From positions 1-37,910 of the forward strand of contig JAIXSF010000149.1 in NCBI GenBank assembly GCA_027484835.1: a stretch of 37,910 nucleotides of DNA, in the 5' to 3' direction. The notes below the pieces were generated by a model. It was not told the origin of the DNA. It ran no database searches and saw only the letters and a list, made by a program, of their open reading frames with translations. The first letter of the stretch is position 1; every line of letters begins with the position of its first letter. The translations under genes were made by a program, and so were the position numbers. This document shows, in pieces, positions 1 to 8,014 of this stretch. This stretch comes from Rhizobiaceae bacterium. GTDB taxonomy: Bacteria; Pseudomonadota; Alphaproteobacteria; Rhizobiales; Rhizobiaceae.

Positions 1-10
1 CTTACAGTGT

Positions 11-288
11 TTGCACCAGGACTTCCGATGTTCGCATCAACCTCGCAAGACCGCCCTCACCGGGGGCTTACTCTTTTGCTGGCGGATGGGGGGGAGTTAC
101 GATAGCAACGCCATCCGGGCCAAGGCGGCCGAACGAGGGGCTTGGGCCAACATCCCGCCGAAAGCCAACCGCAAGGGAAGCGTCTCATTCTCAGACTGGG
201 TCTACAGGCAACGCAATCTCGTGGAACGGTTCTTCAACAGGATCAAACACTTCCGAGGCATCGCCACCCGTCACGACAAAAACCAACA
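11..288 (+). mobile_element. IS5/IS427-type transposase C-terminal remnant
   Basis: The reading frame contains YDSNAIRAKAAERGAWANIP followed by a segment with NLVERFFNRIKHFRGIATRHDK, the characteristic C-terminal catalytic part of IS5 family (IS427 group) transposases. The family normally continues with a short tail after the RHDK motif; here the similarity stops at about base 288 and an unrelated transposase fragment begins. Just upstream, the LLLADGG part lies in a different frame from the YDSNAIR part, with a G run at 88-94 between them, so there is also a frameshift. The element is a dead fragment, cut by the window edge on the left. Confidence 0.85.
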
Positions 289-453
289 CTCAATCCCATC
301 GAGATGGCGTTTTCCAAGCTCAAGACACTCCTGCGAAAACAGAAGGCAAGAACCTAAAATGACCTCTGGAAAGCCGTCGGAAAAGTCTGCGATCTCTTCA
401 CACAAGAGGAATGCTGGAACTATTTCAAACACGTAGGATGCGCTACAGGGTAA
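289..453 (+). mobile_element. IS630-family transposase C-terminal remnant
   Basis: From base 289 the frame reads LNPIEMAFSKLKTLLRKQK, the end of the DDE domain of IS630 family transposases, where the E of LNPIE is the last catalytic acid. An in-frame TAA at 355-357 interrupts it. After the stop the same frame continues with NDLWKAVGKVCDLFTQEECW and ends at a TAA at 451-453, matching the usual C-terminus of the family. It is therefore a truncated and nonsense-mutated copy fused directly to an IS427-type fragment. The last bases overlap the 3' end of hemE on the other strand. Confidence 0.85.
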
Positions 454-1481
454 GGGCCCGACGCTCTAATTATATGAATCAACTCGGTAACATGATCCGG
501 CGACGTCTCCGGATGAATTCCGTGGCCAAGGTTGAAGATGAAGGGCCCATTTTCCAGTCCTTCGAGCAGATGTTGCGCGGCATCCCTAAGCGCGGAACCG
601 CCTACCAAAAGGCGCAGGGGGTCTAAATTGCCCTGAACAGGGCCTTGCTTCTGCAACTCAGCGATGAAGGATAGCGGCTGGGTCCAATCTACCCCGAGAC
701 AATCCGCACCAGTGCGATCCCGGACATCTCGAAGCTTCACGCCTGCACCTCTTATGAACACTATGATCCTCGCTTGTGGCCTTTGTGACTTCACCAAGTA
801 AATCATCCGTGCGATCGGCGCGATGGAAAACTGATCGAAATCCTCTTCACCGAGAACATCGGCCCACGATTCAAAAATCTGCAGTACGTCGGCACCTGCG
901 TCAAACTGCCGAATCAGATAATCGGCAGAGACATCCGCGAGCAGGGACAAAAGCCGATTGAACGACTTGCGGTGTGCGTGCGCAAACTTTCGCGCGGGCA
1001 AATGATCGGCAGTCCCCTGACCCGCCACCATGTAAGTTGCGACGGTCCAAGGTGCACCACAGAAGCCAATCAAAGTCTTATCGTCGCCAAGATCTCTTCG
1101 GGCTAACCGGATTGCCTCGAATACTGGCATCAAGTGTTCGCTTATGCCTCCCACATTAAGCGCGGCTATCCGATCGCAATCGACAGGTGTCAGTGTGGGT
1201 CCACGGCTCTCAGAAAATTTCACCCCGCAACCCAAAGAGTCAGGAATCACTAGAATGTCCGAGAACAAGATTGCAGCATCGAGATTATATCTGCGCACAG
1301 GCTGAAGCGTGACCTCAGCAGCCAGTCTGGGCGTATAACAGAGGTCAAGAAATGACCCCACTGAGGCTCGTATTTCCCGATATTCAGGAAGATGCCGGCC
1401 TGCTTGGCGCATAAGCCACACAGGAGGCGGCCATTTCCGATTACCGTCGACAACACTTAAGACTTTCTTTTCCGAATCCAT
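420..1481 (-). CDS. hemE: Uroporphyrinogen decarboxylase
   Basis: Uroporphyrinogen III decarboxylase removes four carboxyl groups to give coproporphyrinogen III in cytoplasmic heme synthesis. The 353-residue protein has normal family length. The visible active-site motifs are MRQAGRHLPEYREIR (Arg25), FSDIL (Asp75), PWTVATYMVAGQG (Tyr150) and NLGHGI (His320), so an active enzyme is likely. It starts 27 bases downstream of the chemotaxis gene stop, which suggests co-transcription. The last ten or so residues (YPVAHPTCLK) are encoded inside the IS630 remnant, so the natural C-terminus was probably replaced. The canonical chromosomal hemE is presumably elsewhere and this copy would be additional; that is inference. 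A corrinoid methyltransferase of the same fold is less likely, given the intact decarboxylase motifs. Confidence 0.93.
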   Translation of the reverse strand: MDSEKKVLSVVDGNRKWPPPVWLMRQAGRHLPEYREIRASVGSFLDLCYTPRLAAEVTLQPVRRYNLDAAILFSDILVIPDSLGCGVKFSESRGPTLTPVDCDRIAALNVGGISEHLMPVFEAIRLARRDLGDDKTLIGFCGAPWTVATYMVAGQGTADHLPARKFAHAHRKSFNRLLSLLADVSADYLIRQFDAGADVLQIFESWADVLGEEDFDQFSIAPIARMIYLVKSQRPQARIIVFIRGAGVKLRDVRDRTGADCLGVDWTQPLSFIAELQKQGPVQGNLDPLRLLVGGSALRDAAQHLLEGLENGPFIFNLGHGIHPETSPDHVTELIHIIRASGPYPVAHPTCLK

Positions 1482-1508
1482 TTCCGGGTACTTCCTGATA
1501 AACGAACG

Positions 1509-2963
1509 CTATGCCACGCGAGCGCGACCACGGTACGCCTGAGCAAGCCCGAACTTTGCGATGAGTTCGGAGAGTGCGTCTGCGCGCTCCCGAAGACCAA
1601 AGGCAGCAGCTGAAGTCTGCTCCACCATCGCCGCATTCTGCTGCGTAAAATGATCGATCTGAAGCACCGCGGAATTGACTTCGCTCAGGCCGTTTGATTG
1701 CTCGCGTCCGGACGTGACAATTTCGTCGATCAGCTGGTTGATCGCAGTAACTTCTGCAACGATCTGGCTGAGCACCTCGCTGGTGCTGTTCATCAATTGA
1801 ACTCCATGGTCAACACGAGTAGAGCTCACATTGATGAGAGCTCGGATTTCTTTGGCGGCAGACGCGGAACGCTGTGCCAAGGCGCGCACTTCCGACGCAA
1901 CCACAGCGAAACCCTTTCCGGCATCTCCCGCCCGGGCAGCCTCGACACCTGCGTTCAATGCCAGCAGATTCGTTTGAAACGCAATTTCATCAATGACGGT
2001 GACGATTTGGGTGATCTGCTGTGAGCTTTGAGCGATGTCGTCAATCGCACTCTCGGCTTGCTGCACGATACTCTCGGAGCGGTCGGCGTCCGCGTTCGCC
2101 TGAGCAGCGACATCCTTGACCTTCAGCGCGTTGTCCAGCGAGCGCCGGGCTCCCGCAGTTATGGCGTCCAGCGCGGCGGAAGCTTCTTTCAACGACGCCG
2201 CCTCGCTTTCCGTCCTTCGCGCCAGATCTTGCACAGCAGCAGCGATATCATCGGTTCCCGACAGAATATCATTCGATGTCGCGCTGATATGCGTCATGGC
2301 TTGCAGCAGGGTTGCCACCGCCGCGTTGAAGTCACGTTTCGCATCCTCGGTCTTGGTAGGAACGTCATCAGCAATCTGGTAGGCTAGGTTCCTCTCTGCC
2401 AATTCCTTCAATGCAGTGCGGAGTATTTGCATCGAGATGCGATCATTCTCTGTATCCTCAGCACGTTTCTGATCAAACACGGCTCGCTCCGCATCAGCTT
2501 GCTGCACAAGCTCGGCAAAGAAATGGTACATTGCGACCGAGACATCCACGAACACTGATCGCATAAGGCTGTGAATGAATTCGTTTCGTTTCGCTCGGGG
2601 CTTCCAGCGACATTCATCCACCAGCGCTATCATCAACTCGGCCGCGTATGTGGAGTAGGTTGGCGACAGAAATTGCGGATAGTCGATTTCACGGGCGACA
2701 GCCGAGGCTATCTCGGCCTGGGCCTGGAAATACTCCGGCGAAAAAGTGCCGGAGACTATGTTCCTGAAGACGAGTTGTTCCTTTCTGAGCACCTCGTCGT
2801 CGAGACCTTGAAAATTCGGCATGGTAACAGCGTATGTGGCCGTCAACACGTCTCTGAGGCGCGGCTCAAGCAGTGAAAGAACGATAGTCCCGGTTTTTTG
2901 CTGTTCCGCGGTCCATGGTGTGATCTGATCCTCGATCTTTTTCAACGTCTGCCCCCCGGTCAA
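1509..2963 (-). CDS. Soluble methyl-accepting chemotaxis protein with globin-like sensor
   Basis: This 484-residue protein has no membrane segment. Residues 30-150 resemble the all-helical protoglobin sensor of globin-coupled transducers ([20 protein letters not shown], then a conserved STYAAEL helix). In my alignment by eye, the position of the proximal heme histidine is Val/Ala around residue 89-90, so heme binding is doubtful. A HAMP-like linker spans about 183-235. The signalling hairpin tip, around residues 324-365, has the classic [20 protein letters not shown] and [16 protein letters not shown] motifs that contact CheA/CheW. No C-terminal CheR-binding pentapeptide is seen. The start is uncertain: TTG at 2963, or TTG at 2945 with a GGGGGG stretch about 6 bases upstream. 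It precedes hemE in the same direction. Confidence 0.85.
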   Translation of the reverse strand: MTGGQTLKKIEDQITPWTAEQQKTGTIVLSLLEPRLRDVLTATYAVTMPNFQGLDDEVLRKEQLVFRNIVSGTFSPEYFQAQAEIASAVAREIDYPQFLSPTYSTYAAELMIALVDECRWKPRAKRNEFIHSLMRSVFVDVSVAMYHFFAELVQQADAERAVFDQKRAEDTENDRISMQILRTALKELAERNLAYQIADDVPTKTEDAKRDFNAAVATLLQAMTHISATSNDILSGTDDIAAAVQDLARRTESEAASLKEASAALDAITAGARRSLDNALKVKDVAAQANADADRSESIVQQAESAIDDIAQSSQQITQIVTVIDEIAFQTNLLALNAGVEAARAGDAGKGFAVVASEVRALAQRSASAAKEIRALINVSSTRVDHGVQLMNSTSEVLSQIVAEVTAINQLIDEIVTSGREQSNGLSEVNSAVLQIDHFTQQNAAMVEQTSAAAFGLRERADALSELIAKFGLAQAYRGRARVA

Positions 2964-3263
2964 ACACCGCTCAAACTGCGGCCACTTTTGTCGTGGAAAA
3001 ATAATCTCTATGCCTTCTTAATATAACGTGTATCAAATTTAGAAACGTTTCGCACCATACGAAACATGGCGCATAACCAAAAATCTTACAGACGACCTGG
3101 TGACGCATGCAGGCTGGCAAATGCCGAGCACTCAGCCCGAACGGAAGTCGATTGCGAAGGCCAATTTCTGCTGCCGATTGCAGCCGAGGAAGGTAAGCGC
3201 GACATCCCCTCCCCGCTGCCGTGAGAACAGCAAACTTCACCAAACGGTCGTTCCACTCGGCTG
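2964..3263. other. Intergenic region upstream of the chemotaxis gene
   Basis: No credible gene is visible. The segment is AT-rich between about 3000 and 3070 and contains the repeat at 3042-3065. It separates the aminotransferase stop from the chemotaxis gene start and probably carries the promoter for the chemotaxis-hemE pair. Confidence 0.5.
3042..3065. promoter_or_regulatory. Candidate operator, GAAAC/GTTTC inverted repeats
   Basis: GAAACGTTTC at 3042-3051 is a perfect 10-bp palindrome. Its GTTTCG half (3047-3052) also pairs with CGAAAC at 3060-3065 across a 7-base spacer. It lies about 80-100 bases upstream of the chemotaxis gene start. GTTTC/GAAAC blocks also appear upstream of the alcohol dehydrogenase and between the divergent dehydrogenase genes, so a shared regulator, perhaps the XRE-cupin protein, is plausible but unproven. 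Confidence 0.45.
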
Positions 3264-4616
3264 CTAGCCCCGAGCTTCCGACACGCGCTTTTGCTCGCCA
3301 TCCAGCACCTTCTCCATCTCGATCAGAACTTTCTCGAGCCGAACGAGAATTTCCTTCACTTCGTCCGCCGCGATCGTCAAAGGCGGAGTAAGGAGGATAG
3401 AGTTATTGAGAGGTGCCACGCCGGCCGGATAGACGATGAGGCCCAATGTGCGGCATAACTCCGTGAACCTCGCGGATACCATAAAATCCGTGCTCGGAGG
3501 CTCGAGAGTGTCGCGATCCAGTACGAACTCGAAACCCCACAGAAGGCCCCGTCCTCTGACATCGATCATATGCCTGAATCTCTGCGACAAAGTTCGAAGG
3601 CCTGCGCTGAGTTCGTCCCCCCTTTGTCGAACATTGTCGAGAACGTCATTCGATTGCATGTAGTCGAGAACCGCAAGGCAGGTCGCCGCGCTCAAAGGGT
3701 TTCCGGAGAAGGTGTGCCCAAAAGGTGCATGACCGCTCCCCTGGCGAATGGATTCCACGAGCCCCTCCCTCATCAGCACGGCGGCCATCGGAGTGTAGCC
3801 AGCGCTCAATCCCTTGCCGACGAGGAGTATGTCGGGAACCACGTCGAGCCATTGAGATGCGAACCAGTCTCCCGTCCGTCCCATCCCGGAGATCACTTCA
3901 TCGAGAATGAGGAGAACATCGTACTTGTCGCAGATTTCGCGGACACGCCTGAAATAGCCCTCTGGTGGCATAAGAGCACCGCCAGCAGCCCCCACGATCG
4001 GCTCTGCTATGACGGCCGCGACAGTGTCAGGACCAGCCTCCAAAATGGCGTTTTCCCAGGCATCGGCGCATTGGCGATGATATTGCTCGATGCTAAGTCC
4101 CTTCGTCCGGCGCAATGTGTAAACTGGCGGCACAACTGGGAAGGGATGAAGGAGAGGTCCGTAATCCTTTCGGCGAACATCATGGCCGGACATCGACAAG
4201 GCCCCCATCGTCATACCGTGATAGCTGCGCTGGCGGCCGAGAATCTTGGTTTTCGAAGGCCTCCCCCGCTCCTTCCATATATGCAGTGCGACACGTATGG
4301 CATGCTCCGACGCCTCCGATCCACTGTTGAGGAAGAATGCATAGTTCAGGTCTCCCGGTGCAAGCTCGGTGAGGCGCGTGGCAAGCTCCTCAGCGGGCAA
4401 GCTGGTAAACTGTGTGCGGTAGGTGAACGCGACCTTTCGGAGCTGGGCGTCGATAGCGGATGCGATTTCCGGAACGCCATGCCCTATGTTGGCTGTCATT
4501 GCACCGGATGCGGCATCCAGATAGCTGCGTCCTTCGGTGTCGAACAGCCAGACACCCTTCCCGTGGTCCACGACAGGATATACAGCACCAAGGCTCTGCT
4601 TTATCAACGCCGACAT
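3264..4616 (-). CDS. Class III PLP-dependent aminotransferase
   Basis: The 450-residue protein belongs to the class III aminotransferases (omega-amino acid:pyruvate, GABA and diamine transaminases). The PLP-binding features are NSGSEASEHA near 98-107, a YHG motif at 132-134, LILDEV with Asp239 that binds the pyridine nitrogen, and LLVGKGLSAGY with Lys268 as Schiff-base lysine. I chose ATG at 4616 because AGGAGA lies 7 bases upstream; the ATG at 4631 overlaps that ribosome site. It follows the alcohol dehydrogenase in the same direction after a 180-base gap. An amine, omega-amino acid or amino alcohol derivative is the likely amino donor. The exact substrate cannot be read from the sequence. 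Confidence 0.9.
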   Translation of the reverse strand: MSALIKQSLGAVYPVVDHGKGVWLFDTEGRSYLDAASGAMTANIGHGVPEIASAIDAQLRKVAFTYRTQFTSLPAEELATRLTELAPGDLNYAFFLNSGSEASEHAIRVALHIWKERGRPSKTKILGRQRSYHGMTMGALSMSGHDVRRKDYGPLLHPFPVVPPVYTLRRTKGLSIEQYHRQCADAWENAILEAGPDTVAAVIAEPIVGAAGGALMPPEGYFRRVREICDKYDVLLILDEVISGMGRTGDWFASQWLDVVPDILLVGKGLSAGYTPMAAVLMREGLVESIRQGSGHAPFGHTFSGNPLSAATCLAVLDYMQSNDVLDNVRQRGDELSAGLRTLSQRFRHMIDVRGRGLLWGFEFVLDRDTLEPPSTDFMVSARFTELCRTLGLIVYPAGVAPLNNSILLTPPLTIAADEVKEILVRLEKVLIEMEKVLDGEQKRVSEARG

Positions 4617-4796
4617 CAAGTTTCTCCTCATCCATTTTACGCGCCCGACCCGGCCAGAGCCGTCGAGATTGTTCCTTGAGCGAGATCGGCCTGCTCACCG
4701 ATCGCGATCCAATTGCATAGCCACTCATATCCTTCGTGAGATCGAGGCGAGGCGCCCGTTGCCGAGGTAAGTGGATGATTCCCGACCAGCGTGGCG

Positions 4797-5837
4797 CTAG
4801 AACCTGTCGATGATCACCGCGCCAACGTCCTGGGAGCTATCGAGGTGCGGAAGAGCATTCGCAGCCTCTTCCAGGCTGATCGTTCGACCGATCAGTTTGT
4901 CCGGGTGCAGCTTGCCGGTCGTGATCATTGCCAGCATGTCGGCGTACCTGAACGGCTGCAGACCGTAGCTACCAATGATCTCAAGCTCACGCAAAACCAC
5001 ACGTCCCATTGGGATTGGAGGTAGCGCCTGATCACCTGCAAGCAGCCCTATCTGAACGTGCTTGCCGCGCTTGGTCAGGCATGCGATCGAGTTTCGGCAG
5101 GTCGTCATGCTTCCGAGCGCATCAACCGAGACATTCGCACCGCCTCCCGCCACATCTACAATTGCGCCGGGAACGTCAGGGGTTGTCCGGCCATTTATGA
5201 CGACTTCCGCTCCGAGTGCGGTGGCAAGCTGCAGCTTTTCATCGGTGATATCGACTGCGATGACACGGGCGCCAAGGGCGTTTGCAATCATGATCGCCGA
5301 AAGGCCGACTCCACCACATCCGTGAATGGCGACCCACTGCCCGGGCGCCACGCGAGCCTGATGGGCAATCGCCCGAAAAGCCGTCGCAAAGCGGCAGCCG
5401 AGACCCGCCGCAGTCGCAAAGTCGATCGATTCCGGCAAAGCAACCAGATTGGCGTCAGCGTGATCGATGGCAACACATTCAGCAAACGAACCCCAATGCC
5501 TGAAGCCTGGCTGGAATTGATCGTCACAGAGTTGATGATTGCCCGAGGAGCATTGCGCGCAGGTGCCGCAGACTCCCATGAACGGCATCGTGACGCGATC
5601 CCCCGCCTTCCAATTCCGCACCCCTCGCCCGACTTCCCTGATCACGCCTGCGAATTCGTGGCCCGGCACGTGTGGCAGGTTGATATCGTCGTCATGTCCA
5701 ACCCACCCATGCCAATCGCTCCGACACAGGCCAGTCGCCTTGACATCGATGACAACGCCCAGCTCGGCTGGTATAGGATCCGGAACCGTTTTGACAACGA
5801 TTTCACCTTTGAACTTCTCATATACCGCAGCACGCAT
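4797..5837 (-). CDS. Zinc-dependent medium-chain alcohol dehydrogenase
   Basis: This 346-residue MDR-superfamily enzyme probably oxidises an alcohol to an aldehyde or ketone with NAD(P). Catalytic zinc ligands are visible as Cys38 (TGLCRSDWHG), His60-Glu61 (GHE) and probably Cys148. The structural zinc loop has Cys90, Cys93, Cys96 and Cys104. The Rossmann nucleotide motif GCGGVG is at 173-178, and an Asp at the end of the second strand (IAVDIT) favours NAD. The start has a GGGAG site 7 bases upstream. It is the first gene of the leftward set and its 5' side holds the palindrome at 5975-6010. With the neighbouring aminotransferase it could convert a hydroxyl to an amine or the reverse. Confidence 0.9.
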   Translation of the reverse strand: MRAAVYEKFKGEIVVKTVPDPIPAELGVVIDVKATGLCRSDWHGWVGHDDDINLPHVPGHEFAGVIREVGRGVRNWKAGDRVTMPFMGVCGTCAQCSSGNHQLCDDQFQPGFRHWGSFAECVAIDHADANLVALPESIDFATAAGLGCRFATAFRAIAHQARVAPGQWVAIHGCGGVGLSAIMIANALGARVIAVDITDEKLQLATALGAEVVINGRTTPDVPGAIVDVAGGGANVSVDALGSMTTCRNSIACLTKRGKHVQIGLLAGDQALPPIPMGRVVLRELEIIGSYGLQPFRYADMLAMITTGKLHPDKLIGRTISLEEAANALPHLDSSQDVGAVIIDRF

Positions 5838-5974
5838 CTCTCACTCCCAGCAGTTCCAACTCAGGTTCATTCATCGCACCAGCCCGCTTTCCGAACGGCT
5901 GCGGTCCGCAACAAGTATGGCGCCTCACCGACGCTATGTTTTGGTCGCCACCATTACGAGCCATTTGAGCTTTC

Positions 5975-6010
5975 GTAACACAGCGTTTCTTGTAAGGAAA
6001 CATGTGTTAC
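5975..6010. promoter_or_regulatory. Large two-tier inverted repeat, candidate operator
   Basis: Outer arms GTAACAC (5975-5981) and GTGTTAC (6004-6010) are perfect inverted copies. Inside them GTTTC (5985-5989) and GAAAC (5997-6001) form a second inverted pair with a 7-base spacer. The two pairs share almost the same centre (5992.5 and 5993). It lies about 140 bases upstream of the alcohol dehydrogenase start and about 570 upstream of the XRE-cupin gene. A dimer- or tetramer-binding operator is the simplest reading. Confidence 0.55.
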
Positions 6011-6579
6011 AAACAATCACATGACGAAATCAACGAGATGTGGGGCCCTAGACACTAGCTTTCGAAGCAAAGGTTCGGCCTAACGCCGATAAGCGGAAAG
6101 GTTGGCGACCACGACCGGTTGGCCACTCCTCCACAGTTCCAGGCGCAAGGAATACGGCTCGTATCCGCTACACTCCTGGCGCGTGGTGTGTCTCTGGTTG
6201 TTTCAGGTGGCGCGGAGAGCTTATCTACCAAAAAAAGCACACAAAATTGCGAGAGCTTAGCGAGTTGTTGCGCGACTGTTTCCAATGATGTAAACATGTT
6301 TCGGAGGAAGCAAAAGGATAACGCCATCAGCAACACGGAGGCCGCAAAACAAAATCGGCTCCGAGAGATGTTGAAAGGATATCGAGGAAACGGAGGACGA
6401 GTGCTTTGGGATGGGGCTCTTGTCCAGAACCCGCAAGGATTACAATGACTCTCCTTCAATCGAGAAACAGATCGCTGTCTTCAGCCCAATCCGCACCTGG
6501 CTTGGCAAAGCTTGCACCGCCTCCGGTTCCCGCAGGTACCGCGCAGTCGAAAATCGTGGCGACTTGGGGAGGCGACAAA
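6011..6579. other. Long divergent leader without a recognised gene
   Basis: About 570 bases separate the 5975-6010 palindrome from the regulator start. Open frames here give no recognisable protein. ATGTTTCG at 6296-6303 and TGTTTCC at 6277-6283 repeat the block seen in the candidate operators, so the regulator could control itself. Translation from ATG at 6445 would add 45 residues of non-conserved sequence to the regulator. Confidence 0.4.
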
Positions 6580-7125
6580 ATGAATGTCGAGAACGCCATC
6601 AGAACTCAGCGTAGCCAAAAGGGCATAAGTCTGAGGACGCTGGCCAATCATTTGGGAATCTCAGCGTCACAACTCTCAAAAATTGAGACTGGGAAATCCA
6701 AGCTTTCGGTCGATCTGGCGCTAAAAATCGCCGAGTTGCTTGAGGTTCCGGCTGCGAACTTCCTGTCGAGAGGCCGACCCGTAGCAAGCGGGCGGCGGAC
6801 GATCACCCGCGGCACGGCAAGTGAGGGCCAGACGACTCCTGGAATGCGTTTCACTCCGCTTTGCTCCGAATTCAAGGACCACAACAGTCTCTATTGGGTT
6901 GTGACGCTGTCCGCAACCAGCCTGGAGGAGAATGGAGGCTGGAGGCAACATCCGGGGCAGGAGTTCTTCTATGTGCTCTCCGGCCAGGCACAACTTTTGA
7001 GCCAGATTTATGAGCCTGCGACGCTTGATGCAGGGGACAGTATATTGTTCGACTCGGATCAGCCGCACGCCTATCTGGCCATTGGCGGACCTGCCAACGT
7101 CCTCATGATAAACAGCCTTCCCTGA
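6580..7125 (+). CDS. XRE-family regulator with C-terminal cupin domain
   Basis: This 181-residue protein has an N-terminal helix-turn-helix at about 5-60 (KGISLRTLANHLGISASQLS, then KIETGKSKLSV) and a cupin-2 domain at about 105-178, with HPGQEFFYVLSG and a DQPHAYL segment. PuuR and many regulators of amine or amino acid catabolism have this layout; the cupin usually senses the substrate. I chose ATG at 6580 because GGGGAGG at 6566-6572 lies 7 bases upstream and residue 1 then sits just before the DNA-binding domain; a start at 6445 is possible. It stands alone between the two oppositely oriented enzyme groups, so it is the natural candidate for cluster control through the GTTTC-type repeats. 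Confidence 0.9.
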   Translation: MNVENAIRTQRSQKGISLRTLANHLGISASQLSKIETGKSKLSVDLALKIAELLEVPAANFLSRGRPVASGRRTITRGTASEGQTTPGMRFTPLCSEFKDHNSLYWVVTLSATSLEENGGWRQHPGQEFFYVLSGQAQLLSQIYEPATLDAGDSILFDSDQPHAYLAIGGPANVLMINSLP

Positions 7126-7231
7126 GTTTCTTGTCAGCACAGACGCTGTTCGCCGTGACGATCGCCAAAACATGAAGCCCGGTCGGGGCCGGCCTTCGCT
7201 GGCCCCGATCGGTAAAGCTCGGATGCATGCG

Positions 7232-8014
7232 TCACCGACCGAGGGATGTTGCGGCTTTTTCAATCCCGACGGCAATCACTTCCGCCATTTCCGAGACGGC
7301 GGATGAGTCATGGATCAGATCGTTTCGGACCTCGATGTAGGCGTTCGGAACGGCGATTGACAGACCATGCCGATCCAATGTGAACCAGTCGCTATCGGCA
7401 AAACTGTAGGGTTGGTTTTCCTCTACCGTAAACCGACGCTGAACGTCCATCGCCTGAATCAGAGGCAATGCAAGGCGGCCGTCACACTTCCACATGACAC
7501 CGATTTGACATGATCTGTAGACCGCCTCCCACACCGGCGAGAAGGAATGGATAGAGACGATCAATTTGCCGATGGGCCGTTCGCCTTCCAATAGATCTTC
7601 CAGGACACGCTCGACCGGAGATCTTGCGATCCTCTCCCGCCGGCACCTTTCCTCATCCGAAATATGCACGTTAGCCGGCACCGGAATGCCCCCCATATCG
7701 GGGCGAATGCAGCTAGGATCAGTGGCCTTGCGATTGTAATCGAGAAACAGCCTCGAATAGTTGGCAAGTACCGCTGTGGCTCCGAGGCGGTCCGCTACGG
7801 CGACCGTTAACTCCCTTGAGCCGATATCATGTGCGTAGTGAGTCTCGAAAAAGGCATCGTGCAAACCGAGGCCCCTCCAAGCAGCCGGGACTTGACTGCC
7901 CCCATGTTCACATAGCACCACGATGTCCGGGCGCCTCGCACCTTCAAGTACCGAAACCGCATCACTTGCGTAGGATGCGATCTCGGCTTCGCTCAACGTG
8001 ACGGGCTGGCTCAT
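7232..8014 (-). CDS. N-formylglutamate amidohydrolase family protein
   Basis: This 260-residue protein carries the motifs of the family: VLCEHGGSQVP (about 33-43), HYAHDIGS (59-66), SRLFLDYNR, SIHSFSPVW and EVRNDLI. Known members hydrolyse N-formyl-L-glutamate to formate and glutamate in histidine degradation, using a metal. No hut genes are visible here, so the true substrate may be another N-acyl- or glutamyl-amide made by this cluster. Its start ATG overlaps the stop of the upstream aldehyde dehydrogenase by four bases (ATGA), which indicates translational coupling. Confidence 0.85.
   Translation of the reverse strand: MSQPVTLSEAEIASYASDAVSVLEGARRPDIVVLCEHGGSQVPAAWRGLGLHDAFFETHYAHDIGSRELTVAVADRLGATAVLANYSRLFLDYNRKATDPSCIRPDMGGIPVPANVHISDEERCRRERIARSPVERVLEDLLEGERPIGKLIVSIHSFSPVWEAVYRSCQIGVMWKCDGRLALPLIQAMDVQRRFTVEENQPYSFADSDWFTLDRHGLSIAVPNAYIEVRNDLIHDSSAVSEMAEVIAVGIEKAATSLGR

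Noticed and set aside
3570-4679. 369-codon plus-strand frame over the aminotransferase gene
   Set aside because: Antisense shadow of a clear class III aminotransferase; no domain recognised.
5058-5978. 306-codon plus-strand frame over the alcohol dehydrogenase gene
   Set aside because: Antisense shadow; low-complexity and no recognisable motif.
6119-6448. 109-codon frame upstream of the XRE-cupin gene
   Set aside because: No family resemblance or credible ribosome site; more likely untranslated leader.
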